Shown here: piece after piece, positions 23,606 to 33,729 of the stretch | How the letters are laid out: each line of letters begins with the position of its first letter | How positions within the stretch are numbered: position 1 is the stretch's first letter | Source of the DNA: Trametes villosa | Lineage: Eukaryota > Basidiomycota > Agaricomycetes > Polyporales > Polyporaceae | Direction: 5' to 3' | Assembly (NCBI GenBank): GCA_002964805.2 | Contig: PUDQ02000001.1 | Coordinates: 3,868,001 to 3,932,000 of the forward strand | DNA length: 64,000 nucleotides | Position numbers and translations under genes: made by a program | The notes under the pieces: model-generated | Databases searched by the model: none | Told to the model about the DNA's origin: nothing | The model's input: only the letters and a program-made list of their open reading frames with translations

Positions 23606-24400
23606 TGGCGACCCGATCGACCGTAAACTAAGGTACGGATGAGTATCGAAGTGGGCGGGTGCAGTCTATTCCAAACTCAGCAGAGCACAAGAACACATAC
23701 TGGGCTAAGATGCCAGAAAAGCTTACCTGAAGGGGAGCAGGAGAACACCGCCAGTAGTCGGATCTGTTCAGCAGATGACCGATGAACGACGGACAGGTGT
23801 TCGCCGCGGTCGAAGGATGGTTGCTGGACGTACTTTGTTGCTGTATGTAGAAGGTTGGGGTCGCGAGGCACGGCGATATAGTGAGAGTGTGTTCAGATGT
23901 GTTCCCGACGGCGTCTCGAGCTGACTCGGACGAGGCGAATGGGTCTCTGGACCGCCGGTGTTGGGGCGGATGCTTCGCCCGCACCTAGAACGCGTAAGGC
24001 CGGTGAATGCAATCGCCTTACGCCAGCATTGGTCGTACCTGCCTGAGCGGAAATGGACGCGATTGGCAGAGGGCTCGCGTAGACGGCGAGCTGTGTTCTG
24101 CGAGCCTCGAACGCGTGCGCAGCAAGAAAGGAGAAGGCGGCGTGCGAGCGCCCATGAGGCTACCGCGAATCGCATCACGCGTCACACGCGCCTGTAGATG
24201 CGCTCTTGCTCTGCCCGACACGCCCGCCAGGCTCGACGCCAGCAGCACGGGCCGAGTACTTCTGCACATCCGGCGGAGTTCAACGCCAGCCTCGCCTTAT
24301 GAGCTTCTAGCCGCCGCAGATCGCACTCTGGTTGGCCGCGCACCCTTTCGTTCCCATCTCCACCTCCTCCGTCTCGAGTTACGTTTGTCTGCGTTCGCAA
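23606..24400. promoter_or_regulatory. Divergent promoter region, TANGO2 and ARP6
   Basis: 795 bases between two divergently transcribed starts. It must contain the promoters of both genes. Short frames on both strands have no recognisable domain, and no clear TATA element stands close to either start. Confidence 0.5.
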
Positions 24401-26308
24401 ATGAACGCCTCCAACACCATCGTGCTCGACAACGGGGCCTCGACCATCAAGGCGGGCATACTCGGCGTGCACGATGACCAACCGCTGTGGGTCTCCGCGC
24501 GGAGTTGTGCTGCACAGACACCCGGCCTGACAGCTCCCGTGCGTGCAGGATCATACCGAACGCCGTCGTGCGATCCAAGGGCGACAACTCGACATACATC
24601 GGCCATGAGCTTGCGAAATGTCGAGATTTCACCTCACTTAGGTTCCGACTGCCCGCCGAAAAGGTGGGTTCGGGACATGATCATCTATCCGGTGCGGAAG
24701 ACGAAGACGTCGCAGCTGTCAGGGTTTCCTGGTCGACTGGGACGCGCAAAAAGCCGTCTGGGACGGGCTCTTCTCCAGCGACGTCTTACGGGTCAGTGCG
24801 ATGACAAGCCGCAGAGATGACCACTCTAACCATCTCCGCATGAAGATTAACACGACGGAAGCGTCGTTGTTGATCACTGAGCCCTATTTCAATCTTCCCA
24901 ACATACAGGACGTCTACGACCAGTTCGTGTTCGAGGAGTACGAGTTTCAGGCGTACCACAGATGCACCCGTGAGTGCGCCCATCGTCCCTTCTGGCATAG
25001 CGCGATCGTAATAATCTCCTCGGATTTTTCCACATGCAGCAGCGTCGCTCGTTCCGCACGGTCGCCTGCTGGCCCGACCTGGCCTGCCTCCACCGGAATG
25101 TATTCTCGTGATAGACTCGGGATTCAGTTTTACCCATGTTGTGCCGGTACTCAATGGCGCCGTGGTCTGGGGTGCAGTAAAGAGGTCCCACCTGCTTCCT
25201 GCTCGGCGACTACTCATGCTTACCGAGACTTCGCCAGAATCGACGTGGGAGGAAAGCTGCTAACCAATCACCTCAAAGAGATAGTGTCGTTCCGCCAGTG
25301 GAACATGATGGAGGAAACTCATATTATCAACGAGGTCAAGGAGGCCTGCTGCTTCGTCTCCGAGGATTTCAAGGGGGACCTCGAGGCTTGCCGGTATGTG
25401 GATGTCCCCTGACGCCACTGACTGACCGGGGCTGACCACGTCGCCAGGGTCCAACCCACCAAGAACCGCATCGTGCAGGAGTATATATTCCCGGACTACT
25501 CCGCAAACAGGCCGGGGCGCATACGGCGCCCAGGCGAGCCGCTCGACGAGGCTGAGCAAACCCTGACCATGAATAACGAGCGCTTCACCGTGCCCGAGAT
25601 ACTGTTCCATCCGACGGACATCGGCCAGTATCAATCTGCCCTCGGCATGTCTGGATTCACGCTCATGCGCAGGCTGCGACTGTGCAGGGCTCGACCAGGC
25701 CGGGATCAGTGCAACGGTGGCGGCGAGCATAGCGCTCCTCCCGGAGGATCTGCAGGGCCTCTTTTGGGCCAACATCGCTCTGATCGGTGGCACCACCGCC
25801 CTGCCAGGCCTCCGCGCGCGACTGTGAGGACACCGCCGCAGCGACTGAATATCCCCATGTCGTAACCGCTGACGCCTGCACGCCGCTGACAGCACCTCCG
25901 AGCTGCGGTCTCTCGCGCCCATCGATTGCGAGGTCGCCGTCTACGCGTCCGAACAGTGCGTCGGTTCCCTCTATGCGAATGCGAATGCGGAAGCTGAGTT
26001 TCGTGCTTGCTTCCAGTCCTGCGCTTGAGGCGTATCATGCTGCCGTCGCATTTGCCGCGCGACCGGAGTTTGCCCAGTGCGTCGTGACGAGGGAAGAATA
26101 TCAGGAGATGGGCAGCAGCGCATGCAGGCGCAAATTCCGGGACTGGAAGCCCGCCGAGAAAGAGGCAGCGCGGGGCCGCGAGCAGGCGAAAGGGAGGGGC
26201 CAGAAGGGGAAAGCGGACGACGACGAAGACGACGACAGCCCGCCGCCGCCGAAGAAGACTGGCCGTGGGAGGGGAAGAGGAAGGGGCTCTGCGAGGCGGC
26301 AAGCTTGA
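24401..26308 (+). CDS. ARP6: Actin-related protein 6 (SWR1/SRCAP subunit)
   Basis: Ten exons: 24401-24486, 24549-24663, 24723-24791, 24846-24969, 25040-25184, 25238-25393, 25448-25623, 25688-25823, 25893-25955 and 26017-26308, 453 aa. It opens with MNASNTIVLDNGASTIKAG (actin phosphate-1 loop) and carries ARP6 signatures: IIPNAVVRSKGD, FLVDWDAQKAVWDGLF, LLITEPYFNLPNIQDVYDQ, CILVIDSGFSFTHVVP, KRIDVGGKLLTNHLKE and CVVTREEYQEMG. ARP6 is a subunit of the SWR1/SRCAP remodeller that deposits H2A.Z. Intron 7 (25624-25687) has a GC donor (G|GCCAGT) and CAG acceptor; only this choice gives the expected DIGLDQAGI reading. The C terminus has an extra Lys/Asp/Pro-rich tail ending in a GRGRGRG run, longer than in animal ARP6. 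Intron 9 contains a short TGCGAA repeat. Confidence 0.94.
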
Positions 26309-26646
26309 GCCTGCTTGAGCGCCCTTCCGGACGTCCGCTGCGTACGATTTGTATAGCGAGCTCGCCCGCGTCACGGCTGCCGTCGCGACGGGCAGCACGA
26401 ACCGCGCCGCGCCTGGGGGGACGGCGCGACGCACGGGGGAGAAGCCGCGCCGGGCGTCCGAGATGAACATTGTATTCCATAATACACTGCGGCGTACATG
26501 TAAACGAAGCGGCCCATACACGCGGGGGGTGCCAGTCAGCGCACGGCCGCCCGTTATTATCCCACATAGATTACACGGAGCCCGAAACCCGAGGGGTTCG
26601 AGGGTTCCCCTGCTGGCGTTCTGGCGCGGGCTGCACGCTCGCCCGC
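26309..26646. other. Convergent 3' spacer
   Basis: 338 bases between the stop codons of ARP6 (+) and the unknown minus-strand gene. It is presumably the two 3' untranslated regions and terminators; nothing else is visible. Confidence 0.5.
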
Positions 26647-27590
26647 TCACTGGCCCGCGGCCAGCTTCTGCATCAGCCTGTGGAACAAGGCGCGAAGCGC
26701 GGTCAGGAACGGGGGCATGTGAAGCGAAGAGAAGCCGCGCTTCTGGGGGCGTGCACTCACTCATCCAATGCGTAGAGCTCCGCAACGAACTCGGTCGGGT
26801 CTGCGCCGTGCTCGCCTCGGATGTCGCGCCAGACCGTAGCGGGAAACGGCTCGGGCGACGGCCGGAGCTTGTCCACCGCCGCCCGCACGGCCGGGTCGCC
26901 GCCGCCCTCGAGGAGCTGCGCCATGACGTCCATGTCGGCGGAGACGCGCTGCTCGCACCGCGCGAACTCGTCCTCGTCCATGTCGAACTCAAGCTTGCTC
27001 TCGTGCAGCCGCTGGATCTGGAGGCGGGTCCCGAACACCGTCCACTGCGTGCGGTCCTTCAGCGGGAAGAGGGTCTTCGTCCGGATCGGGGGCCCACAGC
27101 CTGTCGCCGAGTCCGTCTGGAACGGCGCGATGGGCATGTACATTGCCGCCGTCCCCGGCACGGGGGGTGGAGTGTTAGCCACGTACAAGACGACGAGCTC
27201 CTCCAGCCAGTGCGAGTTGTCGTCGGCCCGCTGCACGTAGGAGCCCACGACGAGCCCGATATAGCGGCGGACGGGAAACTCGAGGATTGCGGTCTTCTCC
27301 TTGGAGCCGTTCGCGTGGCCCGCGGTGACCGCGACGGCCTCCGTGTCGAGCGAGAAGGCGATGTACTGCCCCGGCTGGACGCGCCACGCGCTGGAAGGGA
27401 TGCTCTCTGGGGCGTTGCTCACAGTGAAAGAGGGGCGGCGCGATTCCGAGGTTCGGGGTCGGTCTGGCAGCGAAGCCCATAGAGTCGGTGACGCCATGTC
27501 GACGTCTCCAGCAGAGGGACAGCCCCCGGGACTAATAGACCGAGTGATAGGGATGTCCAGTTGAGCAAGCGACATATCCTTGGCTGGCAT
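26647..27590 (-). CDS. Conserved-looking protein of unknown function
   Basis: Exon 1 is 27590-26761. A stop appears at 26757, but it lies inside a perfect GTGAGT donor (GATGA|GTGAGT). Splicing to an acceptor at 26678 (GTTCCACAG, with a CTGAC branch point) adds a 31-nt exon, 26677-26647, so the C terminus becomes LDELMQKLAAGQ; total about 286 aa. The sequence is globular: alternating hydrophobic strands such as YIAFSLDTEAVAVTA, VRRYIGLVVGSYVQ and EELVVLYVAN, then a charged helical half with Asp/Glu/Arg. I see no signal peptide, membrane segment or known motif. I do not recognise the family. It is divergently spaced from nothing: KIN17 ends 370 bases upstream in the same orientation. Confidence 0.75.
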
Positions 27591-27960
27591 TGTATTGGTG
27601 AGTCGGTTTCTGTAGCGTTGATGCGGATTCGGGTTGCGAGATACTGGGAGGAGTAGCGAAGGAGTAGCGAAGGTAGCTGGGAAGCCTGTATCCGCAAAAC
27701 ATTGCTGTCTTTATACATCTCATCCTCTCGCATTGACCTATTGTCCTGGCTGGCCAAAGCGACACGGGCCACAACCAGAACGTGGCCACAGCGGCGACAA
27801 TGACAGGGCAATGGCCCAACGCCACAGGATAGGGGTCGCGCTTTGGCGGCCAACGTCCTGCCAAGAGTAGCCAGCAATAGGAATACATTATCAAAGCGAG
27901 GAGAAGATAGAGATACACGTATCGTAGAGAGCCGTCCGGATCCTAACAAGCAAAACCACC
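27591..27960. other. Spacer between KIN17 and the unknown gene
   Basis: 370 bases between the KIN17 stop and the start of the downstream minus-strand gene. It should include the KIN17 terminator and the promoter of the unknown gene; no clear element is visible. Confidence 0.5.
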
Positions 27961-29010
27961 CTATGCGGCCGCATCGCGCTCCATGCGCCGTCGTTTCCTC
28001 TCCTGGTCCTCAAAGATGAGCCGCTCAGCGGCGGTCATGGGCGCTTCCTTCCGCTTGCCGTTGCTCTTCTCCGTCTCTGTCGACTGCGGCGCGGGAGAGG
28101 ATGCAGCAGCTTGCTTGAAGACGTTGGGGCGTTTGAGCGGGTTCGCCTTGAGAGCGTTCATCTTCAGAGGGTTCGCGGCAGGCTTGAAAGCGTTCAGCTT
28201 GATACCCGAAGAGGCTCCCGTCGACGAGGAGGCAAGGGCGGGGGTCTTGGGAGTCAGAGATAAGACGACCTTCTCGGTGGTCTCGTCACGCTTCAAGCCG
28301 AGCTCCTCTGCAGGCGGCGACTCTTCAGGCTTGGACCCGGATGCCCCAGCCTCGGCCGCAGCGCGCTCGATCTGCTCCTCAATGAGCGTCCGCTCCCGCT
28401 GCTCGTCGGAGACATTCATTCGCTCTTTCTTCATGGATGCCTCCTGCGGAACAAGGAACGTTAGCGGACCATGGCATACAGCGGCCGGAAGCGATAACCC
28501 ACCTGTTTGGCCAGTGCCTTGGGGCTGTTATCAATCCACGCGATGAACCAGCCCTTCTCCGTCTCATCCACCCGTGCCACGCCCGTCCGCCCGAGATGTT
28601 TGCAGAATTCGGTCAGGGTGACCCAGCGGGTGGAGTTCATGTGCTGATGGTTGCGGTCCTGGATGAACTCCTGGTATACCGTGTTCGCCTTCACGCGCTT
28701 CGTCCCGAACCGGCGTGAGAGGAGCTGGACGAAGTCGTGCTGGAACTGGGAGGAGAAGTCGGCGATGTGTTTCCCTGCGCTCTCGCCGACGACGAGCATC
28801 TGGCGAAGATGGGACTCGGACTGAGCGTGGCACTTGAAACCGTTCTCGTCCCGGCATTGCTTCTGGCACACTTGACAGTACCACCGCAGGCGCTGCAGGC
28901 CCTTCGCCTTCATCTTATTGGCGAGGTACTTCGGAGTTCCGACTGAATATACGACGTTAGTATCATCTTCACAGCGGTTCGGTACATTCCATACCTTCTG
29001 CGCGCGGCAT
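27961..29010 (-). CDS. KIN17: KIN17 DNA/RNA-binding protein
   Basis: Three exons, 29010-28995, 28942-28503 and 28443-27961, give 312 aa. The N terminus MPRAEVGTPKYLANK is typical of KIN17 and is split after only 16 bases. A C2H2 finger follows (C28, C31, H44, H50), then the conserved winged-helix domain (FVQLLSRRFGTKRVKANTVY through WVTLTEFCKHLGRTG and GWFIAWID). The final exon is charged and Lys/Glu/Ala-rich with a nuclear-localisation-like KRKEAP and KRRRMER. KIN17 is a conserved nuclear protein linked to DNA replication, repair and mRNA processing. The tandem KOW/SH3-like C-terminal domains of the animal protein are absent, giving the shorter form. It shares a 344-bp divergent promoter with ASK1. 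Confidence 0.95.
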
Positions 29011-29354
29011 GATGGGCAATGTACGAAGTGGTCAAGCGGTGTGTGGGTTAAGGATGGTGCAGCGGCGGCAGCGAGGTGATGGTCGACGTCGAAAGCACTG
29101 CACCGGTGCCACAGCTATGATTCTCGTCGACCCCGCTGACCAATCCTTAGGGGGTTTGATCTCCGCTGATGCTGCTCTGATCGAGCTCTAGTGGATTTCC
29201 GGCGATCAAGCACACCAATAAGCATATTCAGACCCCGACGCTAACCCTCGGCAAGCGAGCACATCTAATCTACACGAACCCGCTCTACACGGACGCGTCG
29301 CGTCTCTCATCCACACCCTCTCGTCGCGTACCGCTATCCACAGTCTTCAGGGAG
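29011..29354. promoter_or_regulatory. Divergent promoter region, KIN17 and ASK1
   Basis: 344 bases between the start codons of KIN17 (-) and ASK1 (+), so both promoters must lie here. No obvious TATA box. Confidence 0.55.
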
Positions 29355-31622
29355 ATGCCTCCAGAACTCAAGCCTATCGACCCAAAGACACCGAGATGGG
29401 AGCCCACATCCGACCCCAACCACATTGTGGTGCCCGGCCTCGACACCACTGCGCCGGTATACGACCAGATCGAGCAGATTGAGCAGCTCATTACGATCAA
29501 GTTGCAGGTCCTTTCGCCTTCGCATTCTCGGTATATGGAGACATTGACGCGTCTGTGCAGAATATAGACGCGAACTTCTCCAAAATCCAGCATGTTATGG
29601 CCGGCAAGATATTGCCCGCGGTGAAACGCTATGCCGTCGGCACTCAGCCTGTGAGAGAGGCGGCGAAGGTACGTTGTGTTAGTAGCGTTCCTCCACGCGT
29701 TCTGACGCGATCCACAGTTCTGGACAACTTTCTACGAGCAAGCCGCCCAGATTCGCATCCCCACCTACGATGACTACAACGCCACCCCGGATCAGGAGGA
29801 GGAATCCGAGCATACTGAAACCGAGGCGGCATCTGCTGAACCCTCAACTCGCTCGGAGACGGAGTTAGAGGTTTCTACGCCCCAGGCCAATCGCACCTTC
29901 AACCCCGACGGCACGTCCTCGGAGGTCTCGTTCGCGCCTCAAACCGCGATCTCGTCCACTCCCGCCACATCCCGAACACGTTCGCGGGATCCCCATGACA
30001 GCTTCGCAAGCCAGGGTTCTGACCCCACACCTTCCTGGTCGGCGTCGCTCGAGTCACCCCTGATGCAGCTCAACCGTGACATTCAGAGCCTGTCTGAGGA
30101 CCACTCCTTTGGCTTGCCTGCGACATCTACGGCTCACCGTTCCGAGGCTTACGATGAGACTCAGGATGTCACCCAGCGTCCCATCCTCCCGGAAGCTGAG
30201 CCTGCAGAGCCGTCGACAGTACGGTCCCGCGACAAGGGCAAAGGTCGTGAGCCCCAGCAACTGCTACAGAACGTGCTGCGTAGGAATGCAAATACATCTA
30301 CGGCCTCGGGCTCTACTGCTACCAGTCGCATGACTTCCCCGCTCAAGTTCAAACCCAAGACTCCCGTGATAAAGACGCTCAACCCATACCTACCTCCCGA
30401 TTCAGACCCTTCTGACTGGAAGGGGGTTATTGACCTCTCGGATCCTGCCACCGCCTCTCCTCGACGAACACCAGGTCTACCCGCCTCATCTATCAAGTTG
30501 TCGGGCTTCAAACCTACCGCGACAGCGCGGATAGCCGGCGCGACACGGACGAGGACAAAGACTCCGCCTCCAGCGGGGGACGACTCCTTCGACGAGAACT
30601 TCGGGATGTCTCCGCCCGTGATGACGGACTATGCCAGGCTTCCGCAGTTGGGCAGGACCCCGAAGAAAGAAGCTGCTGAGAGGATCATGCAGAATCTTCT
30701 GGACGTCGAACGGCGGGGCGCGTTCGCACAGCCTGGGACAGGTGCCAGACGGACGGCCGGTGCTGGGCAGGCGAGGGGTGGCACGGAAAGCAGCATGAGC
30801 ACCATCCCAACGCCACCATCTATGACTCGGTATTCGCGTTCTCCGTACGTCCCGCGAGGCCCATCGGAGACTAGCAGCAGCGTGGTGGACCCGAGCCTGG
30901 ATAGTCTCATGCGCCGCGTTGGCCTCAACGTTCCCGGTTATGGCAACACCCTCCCGCCAACCACTGCCGCCGCGCCTGCGCCCGAGGCCGCCCGCGCACC
31001 TGTGTTCAGTAGCCTTTCTTCTGCGTCGTCGCTTCCCTCATTCCGCAGCGCCGCCTCCTCCGTGCGTGCGCCACAGCCCGCTGCGCCCCCGCCGGAGCTT
31101 GTGCAGACGCCAGAGCCGCCCCGATATGACGACTTCTACGACGACGAGGTTATCGGACAGGCGGGCGACATGGACCCGGACCTGTCGACCGACTCGCTGG
31201 ACTACGAAGAGGCGCACAACAGCGCCAACCCGTCGGCGGCGTTTCTGCTCGCTGCGCAGCGCCCGTCGTTTGACGACGACGATGACTCGTTCGACTCTTC
31301 CATGGGTGACGACGAAGACCCGCCCGATCAGGACAGCGGCCTGGCGCCCATCCACCCGTTCCTCGCGGGCGTACAGGGCCCCGAGGATGACGACGGGTTT
31401 GACGACGACTCGTTCGATGACGGGGAGTATGGCCCGGCGGACGGAGAGGAGGAGACGGTGTTCGGCGTCGCCCCCGCGCAGCGGCTGCAGCAAGAGGCGC
31501 AGCAGGCGGCGCAGTTCAGGATGCTCGGCGAGGATCTCCTGCAGGACACGATCGGGATTGGCTCGCAGATGGTGATGGCGGGGAGGGTCGAGGAGAGTCC
31601 GACACCGTGGGTGCGCGAGTGA
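29355..31622 (+). CDS. ASK1: DASH complex subunit Ask1
   Basis: Three exons, 29355-29507, 29561-29668 and 29718-31622, 721 aa. Residues about 13-100 match the Ask1 domain (PF08655): PRWEPTSDPN, VYDQIEQIEQLITIKLQNID then AAKFWTTFYEQAAQIRIPTY. Ask1 is part of the ten-subunit DASH/Dam1 ring that couples kinetochores to microtubules in fungi. The remaining 600 residues are low-complexity: Ser/Thr/Pro-rich with many SP/TP sites that could be CDK targets, then Asp/Glu-rich acidic patches (FDDDDDSFDSSMGDDED and similar). The short ordered domain followed by a long disordered tail fits the fungal family, although this tail is long. The two introns interrupt the conserved domain only. Confidence 0.92.
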
Positions 31623-31994
31623 GTTGTGTTCACGCCTCTCTCAGTCTGGGAACTGCCAGCGTCGGGTAGGCTAGTTGGCATGCTGTATATACCCCTGCTA
31701 AGTACGCGCACTTGTACACCTTCGCATTCCGTCATCGTCTGTTGTGCCTGTAGGTGCCTGTACATCCACGTCTGCCCTGGTCGCGCGACCTTCGACTACG
31801 GTTCCCCGCCGTCGACTTTACGCGCGTCGCGCCTGTCACGTGTCAGAGCTTCCTTGACGCCACATCCGGGGCGCGATGCGCACGCCTGCCGCGTAACCTC
31901 GTTCCTGCCTCTTCCTCCGAATCCGACTGTAGCGTGGATATCCCCCTAATCTAGCTTTAACTGCACCTCTCTGAAGCAACTGCTTCTGAACACA
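31623..31994. promoter_or_regulatory. Spacer between ASK1 and DSC3
   Basis: 372 bases between genes on the same strand, presumably the ASK1 terminator and DSC3 promoter. A short TGTATATA stretch lies near 31682, too far from the DSC3 start to be its TATA box with confidence. Confidence 0.45.
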
Positions 31995-33093
31995 ATGACC
32001 ACGAGCTTGAGCGAGAAAGCCAAGGGGAAACAGCGTGCTACGGAACAGCCACCAGCACAAGACACTCCGCCTTCCAAGGACTTGACCATCCGATTTACGG
32101 AGGGTATACCCGATTTGACAGTGCAAGTGGCCGAGAAAGACACGGTCAAGGATGTGAAGGACAATGTGGGTACCCCTAAAGTTTCGTACGGTTGCATGAG
32201 CTCACCCGCCACAACGTCCAGATTCGCCTAGCTAGGCCTGACCTGAAGGACAGGCGACTGCGGCTCATCCATGCTGGACAGCTGTTAGCAGAGAACGCGC
32301 CCATATACTCTCGAGTATCTTCTCCCAAGTTACAGAATGGCCGCTCGGAGACGCACGATGACGAGCAGGATGATTCCGCTGAGCAAGTGCCGAGTGGGGG
32401 AACGACATGGTTGCATTGCTCAGTCGGCCCCCAACTATCGGAGGGAGAGGATGAGAGCAAGCTACAGGTGCTTCGATATCTCGCACAACTCACAGAGACG
32501 CGTAACTTATGAGCCCATCCACAGACCGCGCAACTGAAGCCGCTGCGAGGGTTTGACAGGCTCGCGGCCGCAGGCTTCTCAGAAGAAGACATTGCGAACA
32601 TACGGCTACAGTTTCATACCCACTCTGCAAGAGACTACCTAGACCAGGAATTCGATGACCAAGAGGATTGTACGTTGCATCCCACCGCTTCATGATCCAC
32701 AGGACACGCTCTGACGCACACACCCTCTTTTGTAGACGACGAGCACGCGCGGGTTCTGGAAGAACAGTGGATAGACTCGCTGGACGGTGGCAGTAGCAAC
32801 TCACAGTCGCAGACGGCAGTTTCCTCGCTCCACAACGGAATCGTGCTCGGCTTCTTCTTCCCACTCATACCCTTCTTCTTCTTCCGGAGTAGTAAGCCTG
32901 CTGTCTTCTGGGACGACGACAGCGAGCACCAAACGCTGAGTGCTCCGGTATTCTCGTGAGTCGGCCCCTATCAGATATCGCCGTCTGGAGTCTGACATCT
33001 GCGGGCAGGAGGAAGATGCAGATGGGCATCGTAGTTGGGTTCCTGCTAAACGTACTGTTCGGCTTGTGGACGTACCTTCTAGCCTCGTCGTAG
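31995..33093 (+). CDS. DSC3: DSC E3 ubiquitin ligase complex subunit 3
   Basis: Five exons, 31995-32165, 32222-32467, 32525-32669, 32736-32955 and 33009-33093, 288 aa. Residues from about 27 form a ubiquitin-like domain (LTIRFTEGIPDLTVQV, then RRLRLIHAGQLL), as in the DUF2407 family of Dsc3. The middle carries GFDRLAAAGFSEEDIANIR, a conserved Dsc3 helix motif, and a DYLDQEFDDQEDY segment. The C-terminal half has a hydrophobic stretch FFFPLIPFFFF and, on the last exon, GIVVGFLLNVLFGLWTYLLA, giving two membrane spans. Dsc3 belongs to the Golgi/endosome Dsc ligase that ubiquitinates membrane proteins and, in some fungi, activates SREBP. The last exon begins at a GTGAGT donor that would make an immediate stop if unspliced, so the second membrane span is lost in a naive reading. 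Confidence 0.94.
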
Positions 33094-33729
33094 TCAACTA
33101 TCAGCTGCATGTACCACGGGAAGACTCGGGTATTTGTATGGTGCCCGAGCAGGCTACGCGAGTGCTCCCGGAGGTCACGGTGCGCGAAGATCGTATGTAT
33201 GTGGTGAGTATGCACCGCGTTCTACACCGTCAGTTTACACACGTCTTCAGGCACAGCTTCACGACGCGTCTGTCATGCGAGCTGCTGCCGTGATTGTTTG
33301 GCAGTTGTAGACCACGCCGCGTGTCTGACATCGCTGTTAGTCCGGGGCAGATTCGTGGATTAGCAGGTCATGCGAATCGTACTGCGCTGTTGGGTGCTGC
33401 CTGATTACCTACTGTGCCTAAGCGGTGACGTCCACATTATGCACATGCACAACGTGTACCATCGTCCTTGTTTTCCGTTGTGGCCTGCAGCCGGACCGAG
33501 CGGAAAGGAGTGATTGTACTCTGGGCGCCTAACACGCGATAAAGAGACGCGATTGTATTTGGGCGAACACGCGTTTTGCCACACGCGTCCACCTCCCAAA
33601 AATTTTGGAACGAGCTTCCTGTCACTCTACCTGTACATATACCCTGCCTTCATACCCTCACTAAGGTCTGTAGCGTATCGGTGCTCTCTCGTCGCTGTGC
33701 TGACCTGCAGATCTGTGTTCACGTTTCAG
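33094..33729. promoter_or_regulatory. Spacer between DSC3 and the karyopherin gene
   Basis: 636 bases with no recognisable frame. It should hold the DSC3 3' end and the karyopherin promoter. The 130 bases before the start are pyrimidine-rich (CTCTAC, CCTGCC, CTCTCTC), as in many fungal leaders. Confidence 0.45.

Noticed and set aside
25706..26992. 428-codon open frame on the minus strand
   Set aside because: It overlaps the 3' end of ARP6 and part of the unknown gene in a different frame; composition artefact of GC-rich DNA.
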